Origin: JAAYQA01 sp964510345
GTDB lineage: Bacteria > Bacillota > Clostridia > Tissierellales > Peptoniphilaceae
Assembly (NCBI GenBank): GCA_964510345.1
Contig: CAZEBB010000005.1
Location: forward strand, 13,955 to 77,954
Direction of reading: 5' to 3'
Length of the DNA stretch: 64,000 nucleotides
Within the stretch, counting starts at the first letter, position 1, and each line of letters starts with the position of its first letter. Of the stretch, positions 18,177 through 27,308 are shown piece by piece. Both the position numbers and the translations under genes were made by a program. The notes under the pieces were generated by a model. The model worked only from the letters and a program-made list of their open reading frames with translations, did not search any database and had not been told where the DNA came from.

Positions 18177-18907
18177 GCACGACCCTCCACGAGTTTCTGA
18201 TAACTGTCCGCTTTCAAGCTGGCGCCGCCGACCAGTGCACCGTCAATCGACGATTGCGCGAGCAATTCTTCAATATTATCCGGTTTGACTGAACCGCCAT
18301 ACAACACGGGGACTTCAACGCCCGGAGCGAGTTCTTTCATCGTTTCTTTAATAAAGGCACACATTTCTTCCGCTTGTGCGGCCGATGCCGTTTTACCGGT
18401 TCCGATCGCCCAAATCGGTTCATAAGCGATCACGAGTTCACTCGGATCAGCGCCTAAGTCTTTCATGACGGCATGCAATTGATCGGCAACGATTTTTTGT
18501 TCGGTACCGGCCTCTCTTTGATCAAGGTTTTCACCGACACACAGAATCGGCTTTAAGCCTTCGTTCAATGCGCGGGCTGTTTTGGCCGTAATCAGTGCAT
18601 CGGTTTCGCCGATAATCTCACGTCTTTCGGAGTGTCCGATGATCACATAAGAAACGCCGAGTTCTTTCAGCATGTCCGTTGAAACTTCGCCGGTCATCGC
18701 ACCGTTAGGCAAGTCCGATACATTCTGCGCGCCGAGTTGATACGGCGTCCCTTTCACTACGTCAGCGATACCCGCCAAGTGGGTGAAAGGTGGACAGATG
18801 ACCGCCGTCACACCTTCGGGAACAGAGTTTTGCACCATGGCTTTTGCCAGAGCGATGCCTTCCTCCACCCCCGTATTCATTTTCCAGTTTCCTGCGATAA
18901 TAACCAT
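18173..18907 (-). CDS. tpiA: Triosephosphate isomerase
   Basis: Interconverts dihydroxyacetone phosphate and glyceraldehyde 3-phosphate. The 244-aa sequence has AGNWKMN (catalytic Lys9), His92 in IIGHSERR, the catalytic Glu in AYEPIWAIGTGKTAS and the phosphate-binding YGGSVKPDN. It follows pgk by 4 bp. Confidence 0.98.
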   Translation of the reverse strand: MVIIAGNWKMNTGVEEGIALAKAMVQNSVPEGVTAVICPPFTHLAGIADVVKGTPYQLGAQNVSDLPNGAMTGEVSTDMLKELGVSYVIIGHSERREIIGETDALITAKTARALNEGLKPILCVGENLDQREAGTEQKIVADQLHAVMKDLGADPSELVIAYEPIWAIGTGKTASAAQAEEMCAFIKETMKELAPGVEVPVLYGGSVKPDNIEELLAQSSIDGALVGGASLKADSYQKLVEGRA

Positions 18908-18911
18908 TGGA

Positions 18912-20111
18912 TTATTTATCCTCCATCGCCACGATACCCGGCAATTCTTTTCCTTCCAATAATTCTAACGATGCGCCACCACCCGTCGATACGTGGGTGA
19001 TTTTATCCTTAAGACCGGCTTGTTCGATCGCCAAAGCGGAGTCTCCACCGCCTACGATCGTAACGGCATCCGCTTCCGCCATCGCTTTTGCGATTGCGTT
19101 CGTTCCGCTCGAGAAAGGCTTCACTTCAAATACGCCCATCGGTCCGTTCCAAACCACGGTCTTTGCACGTAAGATCTCATTGCTAAAGAGCGCTTCGGTC
19201 TTCGGTCCGATATCCAAGCCTTGTTTGTCCACAGGGATTTCAGTGATGTCGACGATTTTGGTTTCCGCATTTTCATCGATCGCGTCCGCGATGACGACAT
19301 CGACCGGCAACAGCAAGTTGACCCCTTTTTGTTTCGCTTTTTCGATCAGCTCAAGCGAAAGATCCATTTTGTCAGCTTCTAACAGCGATCCGCCGATCTC
19401 GTAGCCTTGCGCTTTCAGGAAAGTATACGCCATTCCACCGCCGATGAGCAGAGTGTCGACTTTCAATAGCAGATTATCGATCACGCCGATCTTATCGGAA
19501 ACCTTGGCACCGCCCATAATGGCGACGAAAGGTCTCTTCGGATTTTCCAGCATATTGCCCATAGAATCCACTTCTTTTTGAACGAGGAAGCCAATAGCAG
19601 ACGGTAGATTCGAAGCAAGTCCTACGTTAGAAGCATGGGCTCTGTGCGAGGTGCCAAATGCGTCGTTGACATACAGGTCTCCCAGTTCCGACAACGCCTT
19701 GGAAAATGCCGGGTCGTTCTTTTCTTCTTCTTTACGATACCGGGTATTCTCCAAAAGTGCGACCGAACCCGCCGGAAGCGCCGCAACTTTCGCCTTCACA
19801 TCGTCGTCCACGACGACATCCGACGGAATGAAATGCACCTCTTTGTTAAGCAACTCTCCTAAGCGAACTGCAACCGGACCCAGTGTATATTGGGGATTGG
19901 GTTCGCCTTTCGGACGACCTAAGTGTGAGAGCAAAATGACAGTGGCCCCATTCTCCAGCAAATACTCAACGGTCGGAAGTGCCGCACGAATGCGCACGTC
20001 ATCCGCGATGACGCCCACTTCGTTTTTCTTCATGGGAACGTTGAAATCGACGCGTACGAGAACCTTCTTGCCCTTCACATCGATATCTTTTAAAGTTTTT
20101 TTATTCAGCAT
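18912..20111 (-). CDS. pgk: Phosphoglycerate kinase
   Basis: Generates ATP from 1,3-bisphosphoglycerate. The 399-aa protein has KKVLVRVDFNVPM, LLSHLGRPKG, the EALFSNEILRAKTVVWNGPMGV-region and the nucleotide loop GGGDSALAIEQ. AAAGGAGG lies 7 nt before the ATG. A strong hairpin between gap and pgk means that pgk and the genes below it should be transcribed less than gap. Confidence 0.98.
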   Translation of the reverse strand: MLNKKTLKDIDVKGKKVLVRVDFNVPMKKNEVGVIADDVRIRAALPTVEYLLENGATVILLSHLGRPKGEPNPQYTLGPVAVRLGELLNKEVHFIPSDVVVDDDVKAKVAALPAGSVALLENTRYRKEEEKNDPAFSKALSELGDLYVNDAFGTSHRAHASNVGLASNLPSAIGFLVQKEVDSMGNMLENPKRPFVAIMGGAKVSDKIGVIDNLLLKVDTLLIGGGMAYTFLKAQGYEIGGSLLEADKMDLSLELIEKAKQKGVNLLLPVDVVIADAIDENAETKIVDITEIPVDKQGLDIGPKTEALFSNEILRAKTVVWNGPMGVFEVKPFSSGTNAIAKAMAEADAVTIVGGGDSALAIEQAGLKDKITHVSTGGGASLELLEGKELPGIVAMEDK

Positions 20112-20130
20112 AAATGACCTCCTTTATTGA

Positions 20131-20157
20131 AAAAAGGCCCGACATCGTGCCGGGCCA
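20131..20157 (-). terminator. Intercistronic terminator/attenuator between gap and pgk
   Basis: GGCCCG (20136-20141) pairs with CGGGCC (20151-20156), followed on the minus strand by TTTTTTCA. Since no separate promoter for pgk is evident in the 54-bp gap, partial read-through is inferred, giving gap mRNA in excess. Confidence 0.75.
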
Positions 20158-20165
20158 TGTTCGTT

Positions 20166-21170
20166 CTAGCGATCCGCAATCATTTTTGCGAGGTCTACGA
20201 CACGCTTGGAGTAGCCCCACTCGTTGTCATACCAGGATACAACTTTCGCCAACTTTCCGATCACCATCGTTTGGTCCGGATCGAAAATGGACGAACGCGG
20301 GTCACCTTGGAAGTCGATGGATACGAGCGGCTCATCCGAGTAGCCGAGATAGCCTTTCATCGCGCCTTCGCTGGCTTCTTTGATCGCTGCATTGATTTCC
20401 TCTTTGGTCGCTTCTTTTTCAAGCTCAACCGTTAAGTCAACCATCGATACGGTCGGGGTGGGAACGCGGACTGCGTAACCGTTCAGTTTTCCTTTGAGTT
20501 CCGGAAGAACCAGAGCTACGGCTTTCGCTGCGCCGGTCGTTGTCGGAATCATGCTGAGTGCTGCCGCGCGTGCGCGACGCAGGTCTTTGTGTTTCTTATC
20601 TTGCAGTACTTGGTCCGACGTGTACGCGTGGATCGTCGTCATCAAACCTTTTTCGATACCGAATTTTTCGAGAAGAACTTTCGCTACCGGTGCCAAGCAG
20701 TTCGTGGTGCACGATGCGTTGGAAATAATGTGATGATTCTCAGGGTCGTATTTGTCTTCGTTGACGCCCATAACAATTGTAATGTCTTCGTTTTTCGCGG
20801 GAGCGGTGATGATTACTTTCTTAGCTCCTGCCGTCAGGTGTTTGGACAAACCTTCGCGGTCGCGGAACGCGCCGGTCGAGTCGATGACGAGGTCGACGCC
20901 TAGCTCTCCCCAAGGGAGTTTTTCCGGATCTCTGTTATCAACTGTTTTGATGGTCTTTCCATTGATGACGAAGTTGCCTTCTTCATCGAGTGTTGCTTCT
21001 CCGTTGAATCTGCCGTAGAGCGAATCATACTTGAATAGATGCAAGTTTGTCTTGCGATCGCCGGAAGCATTCATTGCTACCAGATCGATGTCGATATTAT
21101 CCTCAAAGATAATTCGTAATACGTCTCTACCAATTCTTCCAAAACCGTTGAGTGCTACTTTTAAAGCCAT
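20166..21170 (-). CDS. gap: Glyceraldehyde-3-phosphate dehydrogenase
   Basis: NAD+-dependent oxidation of glyceraldehyde 3-phosphate. The 334-aa protein begins MALKVALNGFGRIGRDVLRI and has active-site Cys154 in SNASCTTNCLAP and the C-terminal SWYDNEWGYSKRVVDL. I choose the ATG at 21168-21170, 8 nt from AGGAGG; two in-frame upstream ATGs are too close to or before the SD. First gene of gap-pgk-tpiA-gpmI-eno. Confidence 0.98.
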   Translation of the reverse strand: MALKVALNGFGRIGRDVLRIIFEDNIDIDLVAMNASGDRKTNLHLFKYDSLYGRFNGEATLDEEGNFVINGKTIKTVDNRDPEKLPWGELGVDLVIDSTGAFRDREGLSKHLTAGAKKVIITAPAKNEDITIVMGVNEDKYDPENHHIISNASCTTNCLAPVAKVLLEKFGIEKGLMTTIHAYTSDQVLQDKKHKDLRRARAAALSMIPTTTGAAKAVALVLPELKGKLNGYAVRVPTPTVSMVDLTVELEKEATKEEINAAIKEASEGAMKGYLGYSDEPLVSIDFQGDPRSSIFDPDQTMVIGKLAKVVSWYDNEWGYSKRVVDLAKMIADR

Positions 21171-21286
21171 GCGCATACCCTCCTTTGATACTTGCACAAG
21201 TGCATTGGATGGATTCTTCCATCCTTTATCACATATGTACCCAACCGCGAGGTCTTATCACCACACGGCCGGCCATTTGTTTAATT

Positions 21287-21315
21287 ATTATCTTGCTTTT
21301 CTTTGTTTTTGTCAA
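21287..21315 (-). promoter_or_regulatory. Strong promoter of the gap operon
   Basis: TTGACA (21310-21315), 17-bp spacer, GATAAT (21287-21292). About 110 nt of leader separates it from gap; no CggR-like regulator gene precedes gap here. The leader contains a short inverted repeat GGATGGA...TCCATCC (21203-21223 region) of unknown role. Confidence 0.85.
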
Positions 21316-21321
21316 GTCGTG

Positions 21322-22245
21322 CTATTCTTTCACGTAGTTTACGCCATTTGCTTTAGGTCCGGATGAAGATTTGGAGAACAGCAGCACGAGTAACGTCATC
21401 GCATAGGGCAACATCGACAAAAGTTGTTCGGACACCGGGAGTCTACCGCCCAGAAAGACGACGAGTCCCTGCGCTAATCCGAATACCAGACAGCCGATGA
21501 CGGCGCCGTGCGGTGTCCAGCGACCAAAGATCATGGCGGCCAACGCAATAAATCCTTGACCGGATACAAGTGTGGGACGAAAACTCGAGATGATCGCCAT
21601 CGAAAGAGCGGCTCCACCTAAGCCTGCAACAAATCCGGAACTCAATACGCCGATAGTTTTCGTGAGCGGAACATTCACGCCCAGAGTATCCCCTGCTTTT
21701 GGGTGCTCGCCGACAGAGCGCATCCGTAAGCCCAGCTTCGTACGATATAAGATGACCCAAATCAACACGGCGAACAAAAACGCGAGATACACGGTGGCAT
21801 ATTGATCAAAAATCATGTCGGGCAATGATCCTTGCGGGAAGACATCGGCAAACCACTTCGGCAGTTTTAAGTCTGCACCCAACGGTGTCGTGTTGGCTGC
21901 GCCGTCAAAGAGCATTTTTGTAAGAAACAGCGCCATACCGGGTCCGATAAAGTTGATCGCTATCCCGGAGACGACGTGGTCTGCGCGGAAGCGGATGGTC
22001 GCCACGGCATGAAAAATTGCCAAAAAGGCGCCGGCGAGTCCCGCGATCAAAAACCCCAACCAGGCATTTCCGGTGAAAATTGCACCGGCAGCCCCTGCAA
22101 AGGCTCCGATGGTCATCATCCCTTCGATCCCGATATTGATCACGCCTGTGGTTTCACTTAATACGCCGCTCAGCGCTCCGTAGATCAGGGGCGAAGCGTA
22201 CATCAACGTAATCCCTAAGATCGTACCAAAATCATTCGCTGACAT
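21322..22245 (-). CDS. Nucleoside-type ABC transporter permease 2 (NupQ/YufQ-like)
   Basis: Integral membrane subunit of an importer for nucleosides or related compounds. The 307-aa protein has about eight membrane helices and the conserved GVLSETTGVINIGIEGMMTI segment of the BPD_transp_2 family. GGAGGTGA precedes the ATG and it overlaps the first permease gene by 14 bp. Last gene of the BMP operon. Confidence 0.92.
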   Translation of the reverse strand: MSANDFGTILGITLMYASPLIYGALSGVLSETTGVINIGIEGMMTIGAFAGAAGAIFTGNAWLGFLIAGLAGAFLAIFHAVATIRFRADHVVSGIAINFIGPGMALFLTKMLFDGAANTTPLGADLKLPKWFADVFPQGSLPDMIFDQYATVYLAFLFAVLIWVILYRTKLGLRMRSVGEHPKAGDTLGVNVPLTKTIGVLSSGFVAGLGGAALSMAIISSFRPTLVSGQGFIALAAMIFGRWTPHGAVIGCLVFGLAQGLVVFLGGRLPVSEQLLSMLPYAMTLLVLLFSKSSSGPKANGVNYVKE

Positions 22246-23350
22246 CCGGCTTCACCTCCTTCTTGCTCCCCGCAAATTTTGTGGAGATCCATGTGAACAG
22301 GTACGGCATCGACACGAAGAAAACGATCATGCCGATAATGATATTGATGATTTCAAACGGTATGCGAAGCATCGACTGCATAGAGGTCCCACCGTATTGC
22401 AGAGCCCCAAACAGTAAACCCGCCGGTATGGTCGCTAAGGGATTCGAGGCTGCGATCAGCGCCACCGCCATTCCGTTAAACCCATAGCCTTCCGCACCGA
22501 TCAGAAGACTGACCCGTCCGCTCACACCAAGTGCTTGCGTTGCACCGCCGATGCCGGCGAAGAGGCCTGCAAACAGCATCGCGTGAATAATGTTCTTCTT
22601 GACATCGATACCGGCATATTCTGCTGCATCACGATTCGATCCGACCGCCCGCAGTTGGAATCCTTTGGTCGTATGGTTGAGCATATACCATGCGAAGACC
22701 GCCATGAGGATCGCAATCGCGAAGCCCCAGTTCACCTGGGTAGAAAAGAAATCCGCCGCACCCGGGATGCTCGCAAGCATCGCCTTACCGGCTTCCGTTT
22801 TTTTGTATTGACCGAGAACGAGGATCGAAGCGGACGGTAAGATGCTCTGGCTGACCTGAACATTGGATCCGACGAATGCCTTGGTCCCCATAATAAAATT
22901 GCTGAAGTAAATCGCGATCCAGTTCAGCATGATTGTGGTGATGACTTCATTGATCCCGCGATATGCCTTGAGTACTCCTGCGATCCCACCCCATAGAGCG
23001 CCGAAGAGGGCACCCACTAGAATGGAGACCAGTGCGTGAAGTCCGGGCGGCAACATGAGAAAATAGCCCGCTAACGAAGCTCCCAGAGCCCCCATGACGA
23101 ACTGCCCTTCCGCACCGATATTAAACAACCCCGTTTTCATGGCAAAGGCGACAGAAATCCCCGTTAAAATGATCGGCGTCGAACGAATGATCGTCCACGC
23201 GATATACTTCGGTTTGCTGAAGACTCCTTGGATCAGTTGGCTGTAAGCCGCTATGGGTGAGTACCCGGCGATGAGCAGTACGAGTGAACCGACCAACATG
23301 CCGAGAGCGATCGAAAGCAGCGTTATTACGATTCTATTGGGCTTTTTCAT
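22232..23350 (-). CDS. Nucleoside-type ABC transporter permease 1 (NupP/YufP-like)
   Basis: Second membrane subunit of the same importer; 372 aa with about ten helices. Diagnostic sequence includes TGLFNIGAEGQFVMGALGA and GINEVITTIMLNWIAIY, typical of BPD_transp_2 permeases paired with BMP-type binding proteins. Start at the ATG at 23348-23350 with GGGAGG upstream; it overlaps the ATPase gene by 17 bp. Confidence 0.92.
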   Translation of the reverse strand: MKKPNRIVITLLSIALGMLVGSLVLLIAGYSPIAAYSQLIQGVFSKPKYIAWTIIRSTPIILTGISVAFAMKTGLFNIGAEGQFVMGALGASLAGYFLMLPPGLHALVSILVGALFGALWGGIAGVLKAYRGINEVITTIMLNWIAIYFSNFIMGTKAFVGSNVQVSQSILPSASILVLGQYKKTEAGKAMLASIPGAADFFSTQVNWGFAIAILMAVFAWYMLNHTTKGFQLRAVGSNRDAAEYAGIDVKKNIIHAMLFAGLFAGIGGATQALGVSGRVSLLIGAEGYGFNGMAVALIAASNPLATIPAGLLFGALQYGGTSMQSMLRIPFEIINIIIGMIVFFVSMPYLFTWISTKFAGSKKEVKPDVSE

Positions 23351-24849
23351 GAGCACCTCCCGCCATCAGGTAACCGAGCTCCCGTTCGTTTGCATCTTCC
23401 GCATCCATTTGCGCGACAATGACACCGTCGTGAATGACCGCGATCCGGTCGGACAAATCCATGACTTCATCCAGCTCAAACGAAAGTAGTAATACCGCTT
23501 TTCCCTTTTCCCTCTGATCGAGCAAAAAGCGATGGACGTATTCGATCGCACCAACATCTAAGCCCCTCGTCGGCTGTGCAGCGATCAACACTTCCGGATT
23601 GCTCGCGATCTCTCGGGCTAAGATCACCTTTTGTTGATTCCCACCTGAGAGCGAAGCCGCCGACTGTTCCGTGTTCCTCGGTCGGACGTCAAACTGTTCG
23701 GCCAATTCCTGTGCATGATCGTGAATCGCCTTGTGATTTAACTTCCCTTTGGCGGAGAACGGAGCCTTGGCATAATCCTTCAAAGCCATATTCTCTTCCA
23801 CCGANNNNNNNNNNGCGGTCCTCGGGGATGGTGTTCATGCCGGCGTCGATAATCTGCTTGGGACTCTTATTTGTCACATCCGCCCCGTTGAGTACGACCT
23901 TCCCGGCGTCAATATGGCGAAGACCTGTGATCGCTTCGATCAGTTCGGACTGGCCATTCCCGTCGATTCCGGCAATGCCCAATATCTCTCCTTTGAATAA
24001 TTCCAAATTAAGTCCTTTTAGCTTCGGTAAATTGCGATTGTCTTTGACTTGTAAGTCTTTAATCTGCAAAGCGAGGTCAGCTCTTCGTTCATCTCGCGGG
24101 TTGACGACTTGGGTCAGTTGCCGGCCGACCATCAGATTGGCCATTTCCGCCTCGGATACATCCGCGACCCGTAGAGTATCGATCTTTTCCCCTTTGCGGA
24201 TGACGGTCACATTATCCGCCAGCATTTTTATCTCTTTTAATTTATGTGTGATGATGATGATCGTCTTTCCCTGCTCCGACAGTTCGCTCACAATCGATAT
24301 CATCTCCGTGATCTCTTGGGGGGTGAGGACTGCCGTCGGTTCATCCAAGATGAGAATCTCGGCACCCCGATACAGAGCTTTTAATATTTCGACACGTTGC
24401 TGCATGCCGACACTGATATCCGCCACTTTGGCATCAGGATCGATCTGTAAACCGTATCGATCCGATAATTCCATGATCTCTGCTCTGGCTCTTTTTTTAT
24501 CTAACAACCCCATGGCTTTGGTACGTTCGAGTCCCAGCATAATATTTTCCAGAACAGAAAACTCTTCCACCAACATAAAATGCTGGTGAACCATTCCGAT
24601 CCCCGCTTTGATCGCGTCATTCGGACCCGCAAAGTGGACGGCTTGCCCGCGGATGAAGATTTCACCTTCCGTCGGCGTATAGAGTCCATAGAGCATATTC
24701 ATCAGCGTCGTCTTGCCGGCGCCATTTTCACCTAAAAGTGCGTGGATCTCCTTTTCGTGAATCTGCAGGTCGATGGAATGGTTGGCGGTAAAGTTTCCGA
24801 AACGTTTGGTGATCCCTTTAAACTCAATAATGACGGGAGTTTCGTTCAC
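23334..24849 (-). CDS. Nucleoside-type ABC importer ATPase, interrupted by an assembly gap
   Basis: Double-ABC ATPase (NupO/YufO-like, normally about 510 aa). The N-terminal cassette has Walker A LLGENGAGKTTLMNML, signature ISVGMQQRVEILK and Walker B ILILDEPTAV; the second cassette has GIDGNGQSELIEA, SGGNQQKVILARE and a C-terminal end MAGGAHEKAQ. Ten Ns separate NTIPEDR from SVEENMALKDY. Homologues have about nine residues there, so about 27 bases are inferred to be missing; with ten Ns the frame appears to shift. This is one gene, not two. Confidence 0.9.
23805..23814. other. Assembly gap (10 N)
   Basis: Placeholder inside the ABC ATPase gene. For the flanking frames to agree, the true number of missing bases must be a multiple of three, which ten is not. 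Confidence 0.98.
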
Positions 24850-24867
24850 TTCTGCCTCCTTTCGTAA

Positions 24868-24902
24868 AAGAGAGGAGCTGCTCCGCAGAGGGTAACAGCT
24901 CC
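24868..24902 (-). terminator. Partial terminator after the BMP lipoprotein gene
   Basis: GGAGCTG (24874-24880) pairs with CAGCTCC (24896-24902); on the minus strand the stem is followed by TCTCTTTTACG. A leaky hairpin after the binding-protein gene is common in ABC importer operons and lets the lipoprotein be made in excess. Confidence 0.6.
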
Positions 24903-24928
24903 TTCGTTTGATCCGATACGACGATCAA

Positions 24929-26074
24929 CTATTGTGCGTCGCTCCACGTATTGAAAGTGTCTTCGTTAAAGGGCACTTCAATTTCTCCGGAGATGATTTT
25001 CGGTTTCAATTCTTCAACTTTCGTCAGAACATCTGCCGGTACCAGTTTGTTGGAGGTTTCAGCGATATCGACAGCGCCGTTATCTTGCAGTCCGTATACG
25101 ACGGTCTGTCCGCCCGGGAAACCTTCTTTTGTCGTCTGTTCGATGACATTGTACACACCGACATCGACGCGCTTAACCGCCGAGGTGATGACATAATCCG
25201 GTGCCAAGTAATTTTGGTCACGGTCTACGCCGATGGCAAATTTCTGCTGTTCTGCTGCTTCTTCAATCGCTCCGGTTCCAACGTCTCCGGCTGCCGAGAA
25301 GATAATGTCTGCGCCGTTTCCATACATGGTCTTCGCGATCGCTTTTCCGATCGCAGAGTCCGTAAAGGAGTTTGCGTATTGTACTTGTACTTCGATCTCT
25401 TTGCCTAATTCTTTTGCACCATAGGCAACACCGGCGCGATAGCCGTATTCAAATCCCCAAATGACGTCACCTTCTACACCGCCGATAAAGCCGACATTGT
25501 CAGTCTTTGTCATGTTCGCTGCGATATAACCGACCAAGAAGGACGGTTGCTCTGCTTTAAACAGAACTGACACCGCATTCGTCAATGCGGGATCCGCTAC
25601 CGAGTCGATCAGTGCATAGTTCACGTCTGCGTTCGCCGAAGCGGCTGCATTCAAGGCATCCGTCAGCTTGAAGCCAACGCCCCAAATCAGGTTGTTGCCT
25701 TGTTCGAGCATCGTGTCGAAGTTCGGTGCATAGTCGGCGTCGGTTTGTGATTCAACGTATGCGACTTCCACGCCAAGCTCTGTTTGTGCACGTTGCATAC
25801 CTTCCCAAGCGGATTGGTTAAAGCTTTGGTCGTTGACTCCGCCTTCATCTGTTACCATTCCGACTTTGATTGCCGTTGCCGGTGCGGCGTCTCCGCCGGC
25901 GGCTTCTGTCGCTGCCGCTTCTGTGGTGCCGGCTTCAGTGGCAGTCGCTTCGGTAGCTGCTGCTTCAGTGGCGGTTGCTTCTGTGGCTGCTTCGGTCGCT
26001 CCCGTCGCGGCCGGGTTACATGCGGCCAGCACAAGCACGAGTACCAAAAGCAATGCGAGATATCGTTTTTTCAT
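24929..26074 (-). CDS. BMP-family substrate-binding lipoprotein
   Basis: Extracytoplasmic binding protein of the nucleoside-type importer. The 381-aa precursor has a lipoprotein signal ending LVLAAC (Cys19), then about 45 residues of Ala/Thr/Glu repeats (ATEAATEATATEAAATEA), then the BMP fold: KVGMVTDEGGVNDQSFNQSA, DADYAPNFDTMLEQG, GFIGGVEGDVIWGFEYGYRAG and GVDRDQNYLAPDYVITSAVK. The repeat linker is not part of the family and recurs in other lipoproteins of this window. First gene of the operon. Confidence 0.95.
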   Translation of the reverse strand: MKKRYLALLLVLVLVLAACNPAATGATEAATEATATEAAATEATATEAGTTEAAATEAAGGDAAPATAIKVGMVTDEGGVNDQSFNQSAWEGMQRAQTELGVEVAYVESQTDADYAPNFDTMLEQGNNLIWGVGFKLTDALNAAASANADVNYALIDSVADPALTNAVSVLFKAEQPSFLVGYIAANMTKTDNVGFIGGVEGDVIWGFEYGYRAGVAYGAKELGKEIEVQVQYANSFTDSAIGKAIAKTMYGNGADIIFSAAGDVGTGAIEEAAEQQKFAIGVDRDQNYLAPDYVITSAVKRVDVGVYNVIEQTTKEGFPGGQTVVYGLQDNGAVDIAETSNKLVPADVLTKVEELKPKIISGEIEVPFNEDTFNTWSDAQ

Positions 26075-26111
26075 TTCGAGAAAAACCCCCCTTTTTATTT
26101 GGTTCGCTCTT

Positions 26112-26117
26112 ATTATA
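26112..26117 (-). promoter_or_regulatory. -10 element of the BMP operon
   Basis: TATAAT read on the minus strand, 38 bp before the start codon. No good -35 is present at 16-18 bp (GTGCGG at the right distance), so it may need an activator or be weak. Confidence 0.5.
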
Positions 26118-26205
26118 CCCGTTCACAAGCCCTTCCGCACTTATTGCCAATACTTTGTCATGGCATTTGCTGTACACCGTTGTATTAACAAATTTTGTGC
26201 AGTCA

Positions 26206-26269
26206 TTGACGAAAAGGATTCCTGACCCTAGAATGAAAGGACAGACTGCTTCGTGAATTGGGTATAATA
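26206..26269 (+). promoter_or_regulatory. Promoter region of the aldolase gene
   Basis: TTGACG (26206-26211), 18-bp spacer, TAGAAT (26230-26235). A second -10, TATAAT at 26264-26269, lies downstream without a clear -35. Either would give a short leader before the ATG at 26321. Confidence 0.6.
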
Positions 26270-26320
26270 CAGTACGGAGTAAAGAGTTCATTTGTTGTAA
26301 TTACAGAAAGTGAGGGAACT

Positions 26321-27256
26321 ATGCCACTCGTAACGACCACCGAAATGTTTAAGAAAGCCTATGAAGGCGGTTACGCCATTGGAGCTTTCAACGTCAACAA
26401 CATGGAGATCATCCAAGGGATTACCGAAGCTGCGCAGGAAGTCAACGCACCGTTAATTCTTCAAGTCTCCAAAGGAGCACGTGCGTATGCCAACCACACC
26501 TACTTAGTCAAACTGGTAGAAGCAGCTATCGAGGTGACCGGTCTTCCGATCGCACTGCACCTCGACCATGGGGATTCCTTTGAGATCTGTAAACAATGCA
26601 TTGACGGCGGCTTTACCTCTGTCATGTTTGACGGGTCGAGCCTCCCCTATGAAGAAAATGTACGCGTTTCCAAACAAGTCGTCGAGTACGCCCATGCGCA
26701 CGGCGTCGTCGTCGAAGGCGAACTGGGCACATTAGCCGGCGTTGAAGATGACGTATCCGTCGATGCAGCCGATGCGAGCTACACGAAACCTGAACAGGTG
26801 CAAGATTTTGTCGAGAGAACCGGCGTCGACTCACTGGCGATCGCCATCGGAACCAGCCACGGCGCTTATAAGTTTAAACCCGGACAAAACCCGCAACTCC
26901 GCTTTGATATTTTAGAAGACATCCAAGGTAGACTCCCCGGCTTCCCGATCGTCCTGCACGGCTCAAGCTCCGTACCGCAAGACCTCGTCAAGAAAGTCAA
27001 CCAATACGGCGGCGCCATGCCCGACGCGATCGGCATTCCGGAAGAGATGCTTCGCGAAGCGGCCAAGATGGCTGTCTGCAAGATCAATATCGACTCCGAC
27101 CTACGCCTCGCTATGACCGCGACGATTCGCGAGTTCTTCGCTGAGCACCCGGCTGAGTTCGACCCGAGAAGCTATTTGAAACCCGCACGAGCGGCGATCA
27201 AAGAAATGGTCAAACACAAACTGATCCACGTGTTGGGCTGCAACGATAAAGCGTAG
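26321..27256 (+). CDS. fba: Fructose-bisphosphate aldolase, class II
   Basis: Zn2+-dependent cleavage of fructose 1,6-bisphosphate. The 311-aa protein begins MPLVTTTEMFKKAYEGGYAI and has ALHLDHGDSFEICKQCIDGG (catalytic Asp and zinc His), VEGELGTLAGVEDDV, AIAIGTSHGAYKF and VLHGSSSVPQDL. The ATG at 26321 follows GAGGGA; the frame is open upstream to 26258 but without SD. Transcribed alone, away from the gap-eno operon. Confidence 0.96.
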   Translation: MPLVTTTEMFKKAYEGGYAIGAFNVNNMEIIQGITEAAQEVNAPLILQVSKGARAYANHTYLVKLVEAAIEVTGLPIALHLDHGDSFEICKQCIDGGFTSVMFDGSSLPYEENVRVSKQVVEYAHAHGVVVEGELGTLAGVEDDVSVDAADASYTKPEQVQDFVERTGVDSLAIAIGTSHGAYKFKPGQNPQLRFDILEDIQGRLPGFPIVLHGSSSVPQDLVKKVNQYGGAMPDAIGIPEEMLREAAKMAVCKINIDSDLRLAMTATIREFFAEHPAEFDPRSYLKPARAAIKEMVKHKLIHVLGCNDKA

Positions 27257-27267
27257 GAATAGCATGT

Positions 27268-27297
27268 AAAAAGGAAGAGCGCAGGCTCTTCCTTTTA
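27268..27297. terminator. Bidirectional terminator between fba and the flavin reductase gene
   Basis: Stem AAGGAAGAGC (27271-27280) / GCTCTTCCTT (27285-27294) with a 4-nt loop, A-rich on the left and T-rich on the right, serving both convergent genes. Confidence 0.85.
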
Positions 27298-27308
27298 TAT
27301 TGGATATA

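Noticed and set aside
23334..23801. Small ABC ATPase gene of 155 aa beginning MEENMALKD
   Set aside because: It is the second half of the importer ATPase broken by the N run; the apparent start lies in a conserved interior segment.
25880..26030. Tandem DNA repeat in the BMP gene
   Set aside because: The repetition is at protein level (ATEA-type), with varied codons; it is a coding low-complexity linker.
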